Assembly: GCA_002069785.1 (NCBI GenBank)
Contig: MWCA01000018.1
Location: 1-64,000 of the forward strand
Direction of reading: 5' to 3'
DNA from: Lentisphaerae bacterium ADurb.Bin242
GTDB taxonomy: Bacteria; Verrucomicrobiota; Lentisphaeria; Victivallales; UBA1829
DNA length: 64,000 nucleotides
How positions within the stretch are numbered: the stretch's first letter is position 1; the number at the start of each line of letters is the position of its first letter. The translations under genes were made by a program, and so were the position numbers. Under the pieces are notes generated by a model, which saw only the letters and a list, made by a program, of their open reading frames with translations, was not told where the DNA came from and did no database searches. Of the stretch, positions 53,486 to 62,986 are shown piece after piece.

Positions 53486-53644
53486 AAAAAGACAGCGCCG
53501 GCCTTTCCGGATGAAGAAAAGGATTGGACAAGCTCTTTTGCGGATGGGGGAGATTCATGTATTTTCCGCAGGCGTGCCGCTGTGGTGCTTTTCGGAATCA
53601 TTCATTGTATAAGTTTCAAAAACAAAAAGAGAAAGCTTCCTGCA

Positions 53645-54580
53645 ATGCTGTCAAAAAACACGGTTGTAATGGCCGGCAGTCCGGATTATGCCTGGGGAGC
53701 ATGGCTTTGTATCGCATCCATGCGGAAATCGGGCATGAACGACCCCGTGCTCGTTTGTGCAAACGGCTGGTCCTCCCAATGGGAAAAATGCCTGGCATCG
53801 TTCGGCGATGTATCCTTTCATGAGATGCCGCCGGATGACCGGAATGTCTGCTGCAACAAAGCCCATGCCATGCTCCAGGCGGACCAGAGTGAATATGTCA
53901 CATGGGTGGATTGCGATGCCGTCTTTTCCGGAAACTGCAGCAGCATGTTGCTTCCGCCGGACGAAGACAGCGTACGCATCCGCAGGCGTTCCCCTCAGGA
54001 CAACAACAAGGTCATGGCCCGTTTTTATGACGAAACGGAAGAAAAAGACGGGATTCCGAGGGCGATCCTGAAGCGCTGGCAGGAAGATGTGAATGACCTG
54101 ACTTCCCCGCGGTGTAAATATGCCGCGACCAGCGGCGTCATCGGGCTGCACCGGAAATACCGTCCCTTCCTGGAACTCTGGCATGCGCAAATGATCAAAA
54201 TACTCATCGATACGAAAGATGTCGTCAACACGAAGGACCCTTCTTATTTCCTGACGGACGAATCCGTTCTGAACTCACTGCTTTTCTTTTCCTCCAAAGC
54301 TCCGAAAATGAGCGAACGGTATCTGCTGGATGAAAATCCCGATGCGCGGTATGCACATTACAGTCTGAGTCCGAAACCCTGGTGCATGTGGCATCCGATC
54401 CAATTGAATAAATATGATCTGACCATGAACATCATCGATTGGGCTCTGGAACATGACCATGTTCCGCCATTCAAGCTTCCTTTTCCACTCCAGAAGAAGA
54501 ACCGGTCTTTCGTTTTCCGGTGTGCCAGGGTGGCTCCGTATTACGCCAAACTCCGCAGATTATACAAACGTTTTTTCTGA
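53645..54580 (+). CDS. DxD glycosyltransferase-like protein
   Basis: 311 residues. A nucleotide-sugar transferase fold is suggested by an N-terminal VVMAGSPDYAWGAWLCIASMRKSG segment, a DxD (Asp89-Cys-Asp91 in WVDCDAV), and a later NSLLFFSSKAPK part, as in GT8-like and related GT-A proteins. No transmembrane helix is evident; the C-terminus is basic (RLYKRFF). ATG 53645 is inferred from domain start; the upstream Shine-Dalgarno is weak, and the frame continues 112 codons with no conservation. It precedes a GT-C membrane protein by 236 bases and may form a surface glycan unit with it. Confidence 0.65.
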   Translation: MLSKNTVVMAGSPDYAWGAWLCIASMRKSGMNDPVLVCANGWSSQWEKCLASFGDVSFHEMPPDDRNVCCNKAHAMLQADQSEYVTWVDCDAVFSGNCSSMLLPPDEDSVRIRRRSPQDNNKVMARFYDETEEKDGIPRAILKRWQEDVNDLTSPRCKYAATSGVIGLHRKYRPFLELWHAQMIKILIDTKDVVNTKDPSYFLTDESVLNSLLFFSSKAPKMSERYLLDENPDARYAHYSLSPKPWCMWHPIQLNKYDLTMNIIDWALEHDHVPPFKLPFPLQKKNRSFVFRCARVAPYYAKLRRLYKRFF

Positions 54581-54816
54581 GGAATTATTCCAGCCCCTCC
54601 GGTTTTCATGGAAAAACCGGATGTCATGCCGTTCTCTGCCGCGGAAAAATCTCAGGAGACAGTCCTCGTAATCCGCTCTTTCCGATGGATCCGGCGATTT
54701 CTCGAATATCATGAAAAAAACATTCAATCCGCCATTGTTTTTCCGCCGAAACGCATTCATATTTCTTTAAGATAAGATACGGCATTGATTCCGGAACAGT
54801 TCAATTCGGAGAAACG

Positions 54817-56544
54817 ATGGAAAAAAATATTTCAGCTTTTCGGGCAGGGAAACCGGTTTTTGCGCTCGCTTTTGCCGGAATCGTTCTGGTCTACGCGCTT
54901 CTGTTCCTCACCCTGCCGCAGGAATCCATCTGGATCAGCGACGAAGGCAACCGCATCCTGTCGGTGCAAGCCTATTCCGCAAACGCCTCGAAATATCTTC
55001 CGGACCCCTTCGAGGGCGTGACCGGCGTTCCGCCCGGCATCCGGGCCTATCCGAAGCCCTACTTCGTTCAGGAGAACGGACACTGGCGTTCGGCTTATCA
55101 GCTCTTTTTTCCCTATGTCGCCTCGTTCGTCTACACGGTTTTCGGGCGTGCCGGCATTGCGGCAACCGCCATGGTCGCGGGACTGCTGAGCATCTGGATG
55201 GCGGGTCTTCTCGCCCGGAAACTGTTCGCAGACGACTTCCGGGCGACGGCCGTCATGCTGCTGTGCGCCTTCTGCACCCCGATCCTGTTTTATTCCGGGA
55301 CCTTCCTCGAAACGACCTGGGCGGTCTTCTTCGCCATGCTCTCCGCCCGGCTGTTTTTCCACGCGCTCGAAAAGAAACATGAAACGCTGACCATCTTCGC
55401 CGGCGGACTGGCCGCCGGAATCTCCATTCTGTTCCGGGAAGAGGGATTCCTGTTCGCCTTCGGCATGTTCGCGGCAATGACACTCTACTATTTTTCCTGG
55501 AAAAGGATCATTGCCTTCTGCGCGGGCGCGGCCTGCGTAGTCCTCCCGCTGCTTATCTACAACTATCTGGATTCGGGTTCGATCTTCGGGATGCACTCGC
55601 TGGTCTACTCCCAGCTCGAAAAACCGGAACTGAACCGTTTCGTCGCCAAACTGATCGATTACAGCTTTTATCTGGTGCTGCTCTGCCTCCCGTTCCAACC
55701 GTTGAATCTGGTTCTGCCGGCGGTTCTTCTGGCCGGGATCTTCGTATGCAAATTGAAACGGTTCCGTCTCCCCGCGGAGATCATGGTCTACGGGTTCGTG
55801 GTCCTGTGCTGTGCGGCCGGCGTGGTCTGCAATCTGGTCATGGAACACGGCGGGGTGTTCATCTACCAGTCGCTGCTGGACCATGTGCCGCTGTTCGCGC
55901 TCTGTCTTTTCGCCGCGTTTCCCCTGTTTTCCAGCGCGAAAAAGGAATTCCGCTTTCTGGCGCTGGTCTCGGCGCTGTGCATTTTCCCGGCGCCGATGAT
56001 GCTCAATCAATACGTTCTCGGGATGTTCTGGGGCGGACGCCATTTCCTCGACATCGTGCCGTTCCTCTGCATTCTGAGCGTATGGATTCTCACCTCGGCA
56101 TCCGTTGAAAAAACGTTGAAAATCGTCGGGTATGCCCTGATTGCGATCTCGCTCGCGGCCAATCTTTCCGGCTACGGCGTGCTGCGCATGAAAAAGAACT
56201 ATTCGGCGGAAATCGTCTGGGAACTGGCGAAGCCCGAATGCAAGGTCATTGCCACGGACGTTTTCTGGCTGCCGGAGGAACTGGCATGGATCTCCCGTGA
56301 TAAATGCATCTTCCTGATGAGGGAACCGGATTCTCTGGAACAGGCGCGGAAACTGCTCGCGGATAACGGAATCCGGGAATTCACCCTCATTCTGGGGAGC
56401 AAGTCCAGAGTGCTGAGCAATGAATCCATCGCCCGCGCCGCCCGGAAAATGGAGATCGTCCCGGGCCGCCGTTTCCACAATGACAGACTCGGCTTTTTTG
56501 AAATCCAGGTCTTCCGCTGTTCGATCCGCCCGGACGGCAGATAA
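54817..56544 (+). CDS. ArnT/PMT-like GT-C membrane glycosyltransferase
   Basis: 575 residues with about twelve membrane helices. The first outside loop has the acidic pair DEGNRILSVQAYS near residue 42, the GT-C (ArnT/PMT/family 39-like) motif, and a later FREEGF. The C-terminal third is a soluble piece with LAKPECKVIATDVFWLPEELAWI. It would transfer a sugar from a lipid-linked donor on the periplasmic side. It resembles the AT-rich membrane protein at 33154 in fold but not in sequence. Its ATG lacks a strong ribosome site. The 236-base gap upstream includes a CCGGTTTT/AAAACCGG hairpin (54599-54620) without a T tract. Confidence 0.75.
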   Translation: MEKNISAFRAGKPVFALAFAGIVLVYALLFLTLPQESIWISDEGNRILSVQAYSANASKYLPDPFEGVTGVPPGIRAYPKPYFVQENGHWRSAYQLFFPYVASFVYTVFGRAGIAATAMVAGLLSIWMAGLLARKLFADDFRATAVMLLCAFCTPILFYSGTFLETTWAVFFAMLSARLFFHALEKKHETLTIFAGGLAAGISILFREEGFLFAFGMFAAMTLYYFSWKRIIAFCAGAACVVLPLLIYNYLDSGSIFGMHSLVYSQLEKPELNRFVAKLIDYSFYLVLLCLPFQPLNLVLPAVLLAGIFVCKLKRFRLPAEIMVYGFVVLCCAAGVVCNLVMEHGGVFIYQSLLDHVPLFALCLFAAFPLFSSAKKEFRFLALVSALCIFPAPMMLNQYVLGMFWGGRHFLDIVPFLCILSVWILTSASVEKTLKIVGYALIAISLAANLSGYGVLRMKKNYSAEIVWELAKPECKVIATDVFWLPEELAWISRDKCIFLMREPDSLEQARKLLADNGIREFTLILGSKSRVLSNESIARAARKMEIVPGRRFHNDRLGFFEIQVFRCSIRPDGR

Positions 56545-56608
56545 TCCTTCTTTTCCATCGTTTCCGGGACGGATTCCGGAAAAAATGCAACATTTTTAAA
56601 AAAATGGT

Positions 56609-56636
56609 TTGAAATGTCGGAAAAACGCTGTATTAT
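56609..56636 (+). promoter_or_regulatory. Sigma-70-type promoter for the GntR-SBP gene
   Basis: TTGAAA (56609-56614) and TATTAT (56631-56636) with a 16-base spacer. Both hexamers are close to consensus. Confidence 0.7.
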
Positions 56637-56638
56637 TG

Positions 56639-56651
56639 TTAAAAGTTTTAA
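56639..56651 (+). promoter_or_regulatory. Putative operator palindrome at the GntR-SBP start site
   Basis: TTAAAAGTTTTAA is a perfect palindrome around a central G, flanked by TG and TAACA, located two bases after the -10. A repressor bound here would block initiation, so it is a plausible autoregulatory site of the GntR protein encoded next. Confidence 0.5.
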
Positions 56652-56675
56652 TAACATTCAGAGAGGGAGCCCAAC

Positions 56676-58127
56676 ATGAATTGCGGAAAAAGCTGTCCGG
56701 CCGTGGCGGAACAGACCCGGACCGATGAGGCCTGCGGACGCATTGTGCGGGATATTTCGGAAAACATCCGGAACGGGACCCTCCTTCCCGGAGCGCGTCT
56801 TCATGCGGAAAGCAAACTCTGCCAGCTTTACAAGGCGAATATCTACAGCGTGCGGAAAGCGATCGGCAGACTCAAGGAGGAAGGATTGCTTTATTCCATC
56901 CCGAAGTTCGGCACCTATGTGGGCGACCGTCCTGAGAAAGAGCCCGCCCCCGCCTCCTCCGAAACCGCTCCGGAGCCGTCTTCTTTTGAAAGGGTCGTCA
57001 CAAAAGTCCGGTTTTCCACCCGGAGTTGCTATCCGCGTCAGAAACAGGCATGGAAGACCATCGCCGGGCACTTCATGGAAAAATCGCTTTTTTCCGAAAT
57101 GGAACCCGTATACGCTGAAAATCCTGAAAATATACTTCCTCCCGGAGATGTGTATGAGTATCATTTCTCAGACAAGAATTACTATGCCAGACAGAATGAA
57201 CTGCTGAACATCCGGGAATATTTCTCCACCGCGATCGACACCGCCCGGATGCGGGACGGCTTCGGCATTCCGGTTTCGTATGCCACCTGTGTTCTTCTCT
57301 ACAACAAGGACCTGCTGAAAAAAATGGGGTTCGGGCTGCCGTCGTATGCCGATTTTTCCAGCCAGCTTGCCTACTTCGAGGAGGTCACCGCAGCCGCCGA
57401 CCGCGATCCGCTGCTCAAGGTCCCGAGCACCTCGCAGTCGGTCATCCTGCGGCTCGGCAATCATCTCTCCGACATTTTCCGTCTGATCCAGGGGCGCAAA
57501 GTGACGCTCAACCAGTTCCTGTCCGACTACCGGGATCTTTTCAGGCAGGTCACCTCCTACTGGAAAAAATATCTGATCAGCTATCCGAAACAGGCCAAAG
57601 CAAATTTCTACGATTTTCTTGCCGGACGTTCCCCGTTCATCTATGAAATGAGCGCGGATTACCTGGAACTGCTGGAAAAAAATCCTCCTTTTGAATTCGG
57701 AGCCGAAATCATGCTGGCGGCGGACAACACGTTCAGCCGCCTTCCGGTGATTCTTTCGGTCGACAGGAATACCCGTCATCCGCTGGAATGCCTCCAGCTG
57801 ATCCGGGAGATGCAAAGCGACCCGGCCCAGACGCTTTTTGCGGAAAACGGGAATATTCCGCTTCGCGAGGAACTGTATTCCCTGCTTCCTTACCTGTCCC
57901 GGCCGGCCCCGGAACGCGCCGGGCGTCCGCTGTCGTTCAGCACCTATGAGGAGTTCTATGTGTGCGTGCATATTCTCGCCGTCGAGCTCTGGAACATCAT
58001 CCTCTTCAACAAGAGCGTGGAAGACGCCATGACCGACTGTCTGACTCTTTCCCGCGCCTATCTGAATATGGAGCTGGACAAGAAAAGTCTGGAGAATCAG
58101 AAACGCTGGGTGGAGTTTTATATATGA
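56676..58127 (+). CDS. GntR-type regulator fused to a solute-binding-protein-like domain
   Basis: 483 residues, no signal peptide, so cytoplasmic. Residues about 15-85 are a GntR winged helix ([31 protein letters not shown] and a second helix with [16 protein letters not shown]). After a Pro/Glu linker, residues about 110-483 look like an extracellular sugar-binding protein (type 1 family): [21 protein letters not shown] is a characteristic hinge-region match, followed by a two-lobe pattern with IPLREE. It would sense a sugar in the cytoplasm and regulate the downstream genes. GGGAG lies before the ATG. It is followed after 77 bases by a pseudopilin gene. Confidence 0.85.
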   Translation: MNCGKSCPAVAEQTRTDEACGRIVRDISENIRNGTLLPGARLHAESKLCQLYKANIYSVRKAIGRLKEEGLLYSIPKFGTYVGDRPEKEPAPASSETAPEPSSFERVVTKVRFSTRSCYPRQKQAWKTIAGHFMEKSLFSEMEPVYAENPENILPPGDVYEYHFSDKNYYARQNELLNIREYFSTAIDTARMRDGFGIPVSYATCVLLYNKDLLKKMGFGLPSYADFSSQLAYFEEVTAAADRDPLLKVPSTSQSVILRLGNHLSDIFRLIQGRKVTLNQFLSDYRDLFRQVTSYWKKYLISYPKQAKANFYDFLAGRSPFIYEMSADYLELLEKNPPFEFGAEIMLAADNTFSRLPVILSVDRNTRHPLECLQLIREMQSDPAQTLFAENGNIPLREELYSLLPYLSRPAPERAGRPLSFSTYEEFYVCVHILAVELWNIILFNKSVEDAMTDCLTLSRAYLNMELDKKSLENQKRWVEFYI

Positions 58128-58204
58128 CCCACAGATCCAACAAGCAACCAAACGGGAAACGTCCGGAAAAAATCACGTTTCCGATTTTTGAAAGGAGACA
58201 AAAA

Positions 58205-58924
58205 ATGAAAAGAGAAAGAAGAAACGCTTTGCATTCGGGCCTGTACAAATTCACGCTGATCGAACTCCTGATCGTGATTGCGATCATCGCGATCCTGGCG
58301 GGAATGCTGCTTCCCGCGCTGAACAAGGCCAGGCAGAGTGCACAGACCGCCCTGTGCACCGGAAACCTGAAGCAGCTCGGGGTGGCCGTAATTTCCTACA
58401 GCAGCGACTACAACGATTATCCTCATTACCAGAGCAACCCCATGGTCGACGTGACCTTCACCACTTTCTATTCTTATATCGCTCCCTACATTCATCTGCG
58501 AAAAATGGATTCATTCACCTCGCTTTCGGAGAGGCGGAGAATCTGCAAGCTACTCCTTTGCCCCAATGAATCGCCGGAACGATACTCCCTGCCGAGTTCC
58601 GTCATCAACGGTTTCGCATATGGACTGCTCTCCAATTATGCCTACTCCTGCTGTCTGCGGGGAAACGCCACCCGTTACAAATTTCCGTCCAAGGGGATCG
58701 TGCTGGTCGACATCAAGAAGAAAGTCGGCTCCAACGTGGTCTATCTCGACTACTGGACTCCCGACCTGATTTCCTGGGTTTCCGCGCGGCACGCCAACGC
58801 CTGCAATGTGCTCTATGTGGACGGTCATGTCGGAAAACAGAAATCCTTTGAAAGCCGTTATTTCTTTCTCGATACAAAGGATGGCGTGAACAATCTGACC
58901 GGCATCGTCAACAATCTTTATTGA
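58205..58924 (+). CDS. Pseudopilin-like protein 1 (type IV pilin N-terminus, DUF1559-like)
   Basis: 239 residues: a class III-type leader and hydrophobic helix ([29 protein letters not shown]) with Glu at position +5. The residue before the Phe is Lys15, whereas prepilin peptidase sites normally have Gly. The C-terminal body has the H-x9-VDGHV motif ([14 protein letters not shown]) and a Cys-rich segment, as in PVC DUF1559-type proteins. Such proteins are abundant in Lentisphaerota and Planctomycetes; their roles are mostly unknown. ATG 58205 has AGGAG eight bases upstream; the frame extends back without support. It is the second gene of the probable operon. Confidence 0.85.
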   Translation: MKRERRNALHSGLYKFTLIELLIVIAIIAILAGMLLPALNKARQSAQTALCTGNLKQLGVAVISYSSDYNDYPHYQSNPMVDVTFTTFYSYIAPYIHLRKMDSFTSLSERRRICKLLLCPNESPERYSLPSSVINGFAYGLLSNYAYSCCLRGNATRYKFPSKGIVLVDIKKKVGSNVVYLDYWTPDLISWVSARHANACNVLYVDGHVGKQKSFESRYFFLDTKDGVNNLTGIVNNLY

Positions 58925-58946
58925 AACCGAACAAGGAAAACAAATC

Positions 58947-61900
58947 ATGAAAAAATTATTATCGATCATTCTTTTTTTGTGTCTGCTGCCGAGTCTTTTC
59001 GCCGCCAATCTCCTTAAAAACGGAGACTTGAGCCGGGTTGCCGGCGACGGACGCCCCGAATTCTGGTGGGGAAAAGTCGGACCCGAATGCGGTCTGGAGC
59101 AGGGCGTTGCGCCGGACGGCAAAAATGCCTTCCGCCTGAAAAACTCCGGAACCATGCTCACGCAGAGCGTCAAGGTGGAGAGCGGAAAGGTCTACCGGGC
59201 CCGCTACAAACTCAAAAGCGAGTTCGCCAAATGGCTGACTGCCGCCTCATTTCAAATCCTCTGGGTGGGAAAGGACGGCAAGCCGCTTTTCACCGACTAC
59301 AAGGGACAGAAAGTCTGGGACATGAAAATCAAAAACCTTCAGGGGTCCCGTGACTGGCAGAATGTGGAAATGACCTGCGAAGCCCCGGCGGCGGCCGCCG
59401 GAGCGGAGATTCGCCTCGGTATCGTTTTCGACACGAAAAACGCGGCCTGCTGGTTCGCGGACATGGAAATGAGCGAAGTTGAAAAGGGCGATCCTTTCCG
59501 GAACCGGATCGCCGCGCTTCCCTATGTGCCGGGACGTATTTCCATGGAAACGGTTTTCAGTCCGGATATGTGGGAAAAGAGCACGGTTCTCGGCGATTTC
59601 CTTGTCCCGAACGCCAACACCCGCGCCGTCGATCCGACTTCCGCACGGGTTTTCTACAACGACGAAGCGGTTTATGTGAACTTCCAGTGTTTCATGAAGG
59701 ATGCCGACAAGCTCAAAGCCGACGACCGCATCACGGATTTCGGCGCCCAGGAATCCTGCGAAGTCTTTCTCCTTCCTCCGGGGCGCGACGAGCAATATCA
59801 GATCTTCATTTCCGCCGACGGCAAGGCGCAGGTCTTTACGGAAAAATGGAACGACGGCAACTGGCCGATGAAGCTCCATCCGGTCAGGAAAAGCGGCGTG
59901 GAGACCCGGGTCCGCTATGAAACGAATTTCTGGCAGGTTGCCGTAAAAATCCCGTTCGAGACGCTCGGACAGAAGGTTCCTGCCGAAAGCGAGGCCTGGC
60001 GGTTCAATGTCTGCCGCGCCCACTATTTCAAGAATGGCAAGGAACTGAGCGCCTGGAGCGCTTTGCGGGACGCCCATTTCCAGTTCACGGACGATTTCGG
60101 AAAGATCGTGTTTGAAAAAAATCAGCCGCTTGTCCGCGAGGTCAGGGTGAATGCCGAAGGCGTGACGGCGGAACTCGCCAACCCGTCCGGACAGCCGGTT
60201 ACGCTGGATATTTCCATGGTCCGGCACTCCGGAAACGACGCTTTCCGGACCGCTTCCGCACCGTTTGCAATCCCGGCGAAAAGTACGCGTTCCTTCGTGC
60301 TCAAGGACCCCGTGAAGGAGCCGGGTCTGCGTTTTGCCGAAATCCGGAACGGCGGCAAACTGATTTACAAACACAACAACATGCCTTCCGAAGAGTATTA
60401 CGCCTTTGCCGTGTTCGATCCCGAAGGGGTGCGCACACAGACTCATTTTCTGGCGGTCGACACTCCGTTTTTCATCGCCATGGGATTCCGGCACAACGCC
60501 AGGGGACGCACCACCCACAACCTGATCGAACGGAATGAACAGAAATTCGATCTCTATATGGAAGTCCCCGAAGGAATTGATCTCCGGGGAATGATCTTCG
60601 ATGCCGGAACCTGGCGGCAGACTCCTTTCATCACGCCTTCCGTGAAGCCCGTCATACGCGACGGCGTCCGGATGAACGAATTCAAGTTCGAGCTTCCGCT
60701 CATCATCCACTGGCCCGAGAACGCTTTCCTCTTTTTCTACAAATGCTCCCTGCCGGAGGGAAAAGCGCTGAACGGGTCCTGTTGGCTTGTGAAAAACGGA
60801 CAGGCTCTGGAAAAACAGCCGATGGCGTTCCGGACGATGAAAGTCGGAAAAATCCGGCGTGAACCGAAGCTGTTCACGAACGACGCGTTCTACATCACGC
60901 CCAAAATTCTGTATTACACTTTCCCGGAGGATACCATCCGGCAATACAAGGCCCTCGGGATGAACCGGATCACCTTCTGGACGACGCCCGGAAAGAACAA
61001 AGACTTCTATGCCGGAAACACGCCCAAAACCGTCGAGGATTACGACGACCTGTTTTTCACGGAAATGAAGAAACCCGGATACGGCCTGTTTTTCACCTCG
61101 AATTCCTCGAGCGCCACCCCTCAGGCGTGGAGCTGGACCCACAACGACAAAAATGCGCATGCAATGGGCGCGGACGGCAAGGATGCGCCGTTCAATCAAT
61201 ACGGGTACCCGTCGCTCTGCCCGTCCTATCGCGGTCCGGAATTTCAGAAGCATGTCGTCATGCTGACCGATTCATATCTTTTCCGGAAATACGGCTGCAC
61301 CTGGCTCACGCTCGATCTGGAACTCTGGCCGAAAACCGCGTGGGACAAGCTCTGCTTCTGCGACCGGTGTCTTGCGGAATTCCGGCAGTTTGCTCCCCAA
61401 TATGCGAATGCGGATGTGCGGACGGAATTCCTGTCCGGGAAGGACCCGGAATTCAAGAAGACCTGGGAAGCATTCAAGGATCACCAGCACGCCCGGTTCA
61501 TCCGCGACCTCACGGACCCGGTCCGGAAGATTGCCGGAGGAAAACCTTCTTCCGGCACGAAGGACCGTTTCATGCTGGGCGAATGGTGCCGTCCGAAAAA
61601 GCATCTGATCGGCCTGATCGATTATTTCGAAGTCGGATTCTATTTCACGCCGGATGTGGTCTATAAGAATTTCGTACAGGAGTATGAGAAATGGGGAGAC
61701 CGGCAGAAGTTCCTTTATCCGACTTTCACCTTCGGACAGAGCGGAGGATGCCCGGACTTCCACATGCGGGAAGACCAGGTCACCGAGCTGCTCTATGAGG
61801 CGGCGGTCTTCGGTTCGCAGGGGGTCTGCTGGTATCATTATCAATATCTTGAACCGCGCCGCCTGAAGGCCATGATCGACGGGCTGAATGCAATCATTCC

Positions 61901-62216
61901 CTACGAGGATCTGATCGTGAACGGATTCATCACGGACACCGCTTCGGCCGACAACCCGGCAATGCAAGTCACGCGGCGGGAGAACGGTCCGGAGGGACTG
62001 CTGGCGGTCCGGGCATATGGCGCCTCCTCTGATCAGACCGGAACAGTGACCCTCCGGAAACTTTCCGGGCCGGTATCGGTGTTTGACTGCGCCGGCGGCG
62101 GAAAAGTGGCGCAGGTCAGCCCGGAAAATCCCTCGTTCAAGATCAAGGTGAACAAGAACCGCTGCCGGCTGCTGTATCTCGGAACCGATGAGAAATTTGC
62201 CGTGAGGAATAAGTAA
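58947..62216 (+). CDS. Large secreted carbohydrate-binding/hydrolase-like protein
   Basis: 1089 residues with a signal peptide (KKLLSIILFLCLLPSLFA). Region 22-170 resembles a CBM4/9/16-like jelly roll (NLLKNGDLSR, then an EFWWGKVGPECG-type strand); 195-390 resembles a CBM9/DOMON-like sandwich with repeated aromatic strands (ALPYVPGRISMETVF); 400-480 is a beta domain. From about 650 to 1000 comes a probable barrel: YTFPEDTIRQYKALGMNRITFW, then LTLDLELWPKTAW and the CFCDRCLAEF pair, which could bind metal. A small beta domain ends it. It is likely exported to the periplasm or surface. No GH family can be assigned by eye. Confidence 0.75.
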   Translation: MKKLLSIILFLCLLPSLFAANLLKNGDLSRVAGDGRPEFWWGKVGPECGLEQGVAPDGKNAFRLKNSGTMLTQSVKVESGKVYRARYKLKSEFAKWLTAASFQILWVGKDGKPLFTDYKGQKVWDMKIKNLQGSRDWQNVEMTCEAPAAAAGAEIRLGIVFDTKNAACWFADMEMSEVEKGDPFRNRIAALPYVPGRISMETVFSPDMWEKSTVLGDFLVPNANTRAVDPTSARVFYNDEAVYVNFQCFMKDADKLKADDRITDFGAQESCEVFLLPPGRDEQYQIFISADGKAQVFTEKWNDGNWPMKLHPVRKSGVETRVRYETNFWQVAVKIPFETLGQKVPAESEAWRFNVCRAHYFKNGKELSAWSALRDAHFQFTDDFGKIVFEKNQPLVREVRVNAEGVTAELANPSGQPVTLDISMVRHSGNDAFRTASAPFAIPAKSTRSFVLKDPVKEPGLRFAEIRNGGKLIYKHNNMPSEEYYAFAVFDPEGVRTQTHFLAVDTPFFIAMGFRHNARGRTTHNLIERNEQKFDLYMEVPEGIDLRGMIFDAGTWRQTPFITPSVKPVIRDGVRMNEFKFELPLIIHWPENAFLFFYKCSLPEGKALNGSCWLVKNGQALEKQPMAFRTMKVGKIRREPKLFTNDAFYITPKILYYTFPEDTIRQYKALGMNRITFWTTPGKNKDFYAGNTPKTVEDYDDLFFTEMKKPGYGLFFTSNSSSATPQAWSWTHNDKNAHAMGADGKDAPFNQYGYPSLCPSYRGPEFQKHVVMLTDSYLFRKYGCTWLTLDLELWPKTAWDKLCFCDRCLAEFRQFAPQYANADVRTEFLSGKDPEFKKTWEAFKDHQHARFIRDLTDPVRKIAGGKPSSGTKDRFMLGEWCRPKKHLIGLIDYFEVGFYFTPDVVYKNFVQEYEKWGDRQKFLYPTFTFGQSGGCPDFHMREDQVTELLYEAAVFGSQGVCWYHYQYLEPRRLKAMIDGLNAIIPYEDLIVNGFITDTASADNPAMQVTRRENGPEGLLAVRAYGASSDQTGTVTLRKLSGPVSVFDCAGGGKVAQVSPENPSFKIKVNKNRCRLLYLGTDEKFAVRNK

Positions 62217-62268
62217 GGGAGTCCGCCGGAAACCTCCATTCCACGGCGTCTGAAGAGAAGGGAAAAAT

Positions 62269-62964
62269 ATGAAAGAGAAGATCACGTCATCGCGGCTTTT
62301 TACATTGGTGGAACTCCTGATCGTGATTGCGATCATCGCGATTCTGGCGGGAATGCTTCTTCCGGCGCTGGGACGCGCCCGGGAAGCCGCGCGCAAGACG
62401 CAGTGTCTCGGCAACCTGAAACAGCTGGCGTTATTCAGCCTCAATTATACGAGCGACTACAAGGAATGGTTCATGCCCGGATTTGTCAACATACCGACGC
62501 CGGTCAGCTCCAACTATTTCTGGGTGGACCTGGTCAAAAGTTATTGTCCGAAAGGAGAAATGAACAAGACCAGAACCGTGTTCAAATGTCCGTCCGAACC
62601 GGAACCGGTCTCCAATGTGCCGACGTACGGCATCAGCGATTATTTCGGCCGCTACTACAATGAGAATACGAACCGTTTCCTGAAACTGGGCGACATCCGC
62701 ACCCCGACAAAAACATTCTACAACGCGGACGGGTATCCGGACGCATACAGGAACATCATCCAGTTCCGTGCCTGGGGAGTGGCGGACATGGCGACACTGG
62801 GCACGAAGGAAACCGGAATCTCGCACGGTCGTTTCCAGTGGTACATTCACAAACAGACGGTGAATCTGAATTTTGTGGACGGGCATGCCACCTCTTATTC
62901 CAGGCAATATGTCGCCGCAAGCAAAAACGAACTGGTCGACAACCACGTTGTCGGAGCCCGATAG
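62269..62964 (+). CDS. Pseudopilin-like protein 2 (DUF1559-like)
   Basis: 231 residues with the same N-terminal segment ([29 protein letters not shown]) and a different C-terminal body ending with [28 protein letters not shown]. Position -1 is Leu10, not Gly. GAAGGGAAAA precedes the ATG. The first 30 bases of the core are identical at DNA level to those of pseudopilin 1, while the rest differs, suggesting conserved use of the anchor with a changeable outer domain. It lies between the 1089-residue protein and the fucosidase. Confidence 0.85.
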   Translation: MKEKITSSRLFTLVELLIVIAIIAILAGMLLPALGRAREAARKTQCLGNLKQLALFSLNYTSDYKEWFMPGFVNIPTPVSSNYFWVDLVKSYCPKGEMNKTRTVFKCPSEPEPVSNVPTYGISDYFGRYYNENTNRFLKLGDIRTPTKTFYNADGYPDAYRNIIQFRAWGVADMATLGTKETGISHGRFQWYIHKQTVNLNFVDGHATSYSRQYVAASKNELVDNHVVGAR

Positions 62965-62986
62965 CACGCTCATCCATGGAGGTTAC

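Noticed and set aside
54599-54620. CCGGTTTT/AAAACCGG hairpin as a terminator
   Set aside because: There is no T tract after it; it lies in a long leader and may be structural only.
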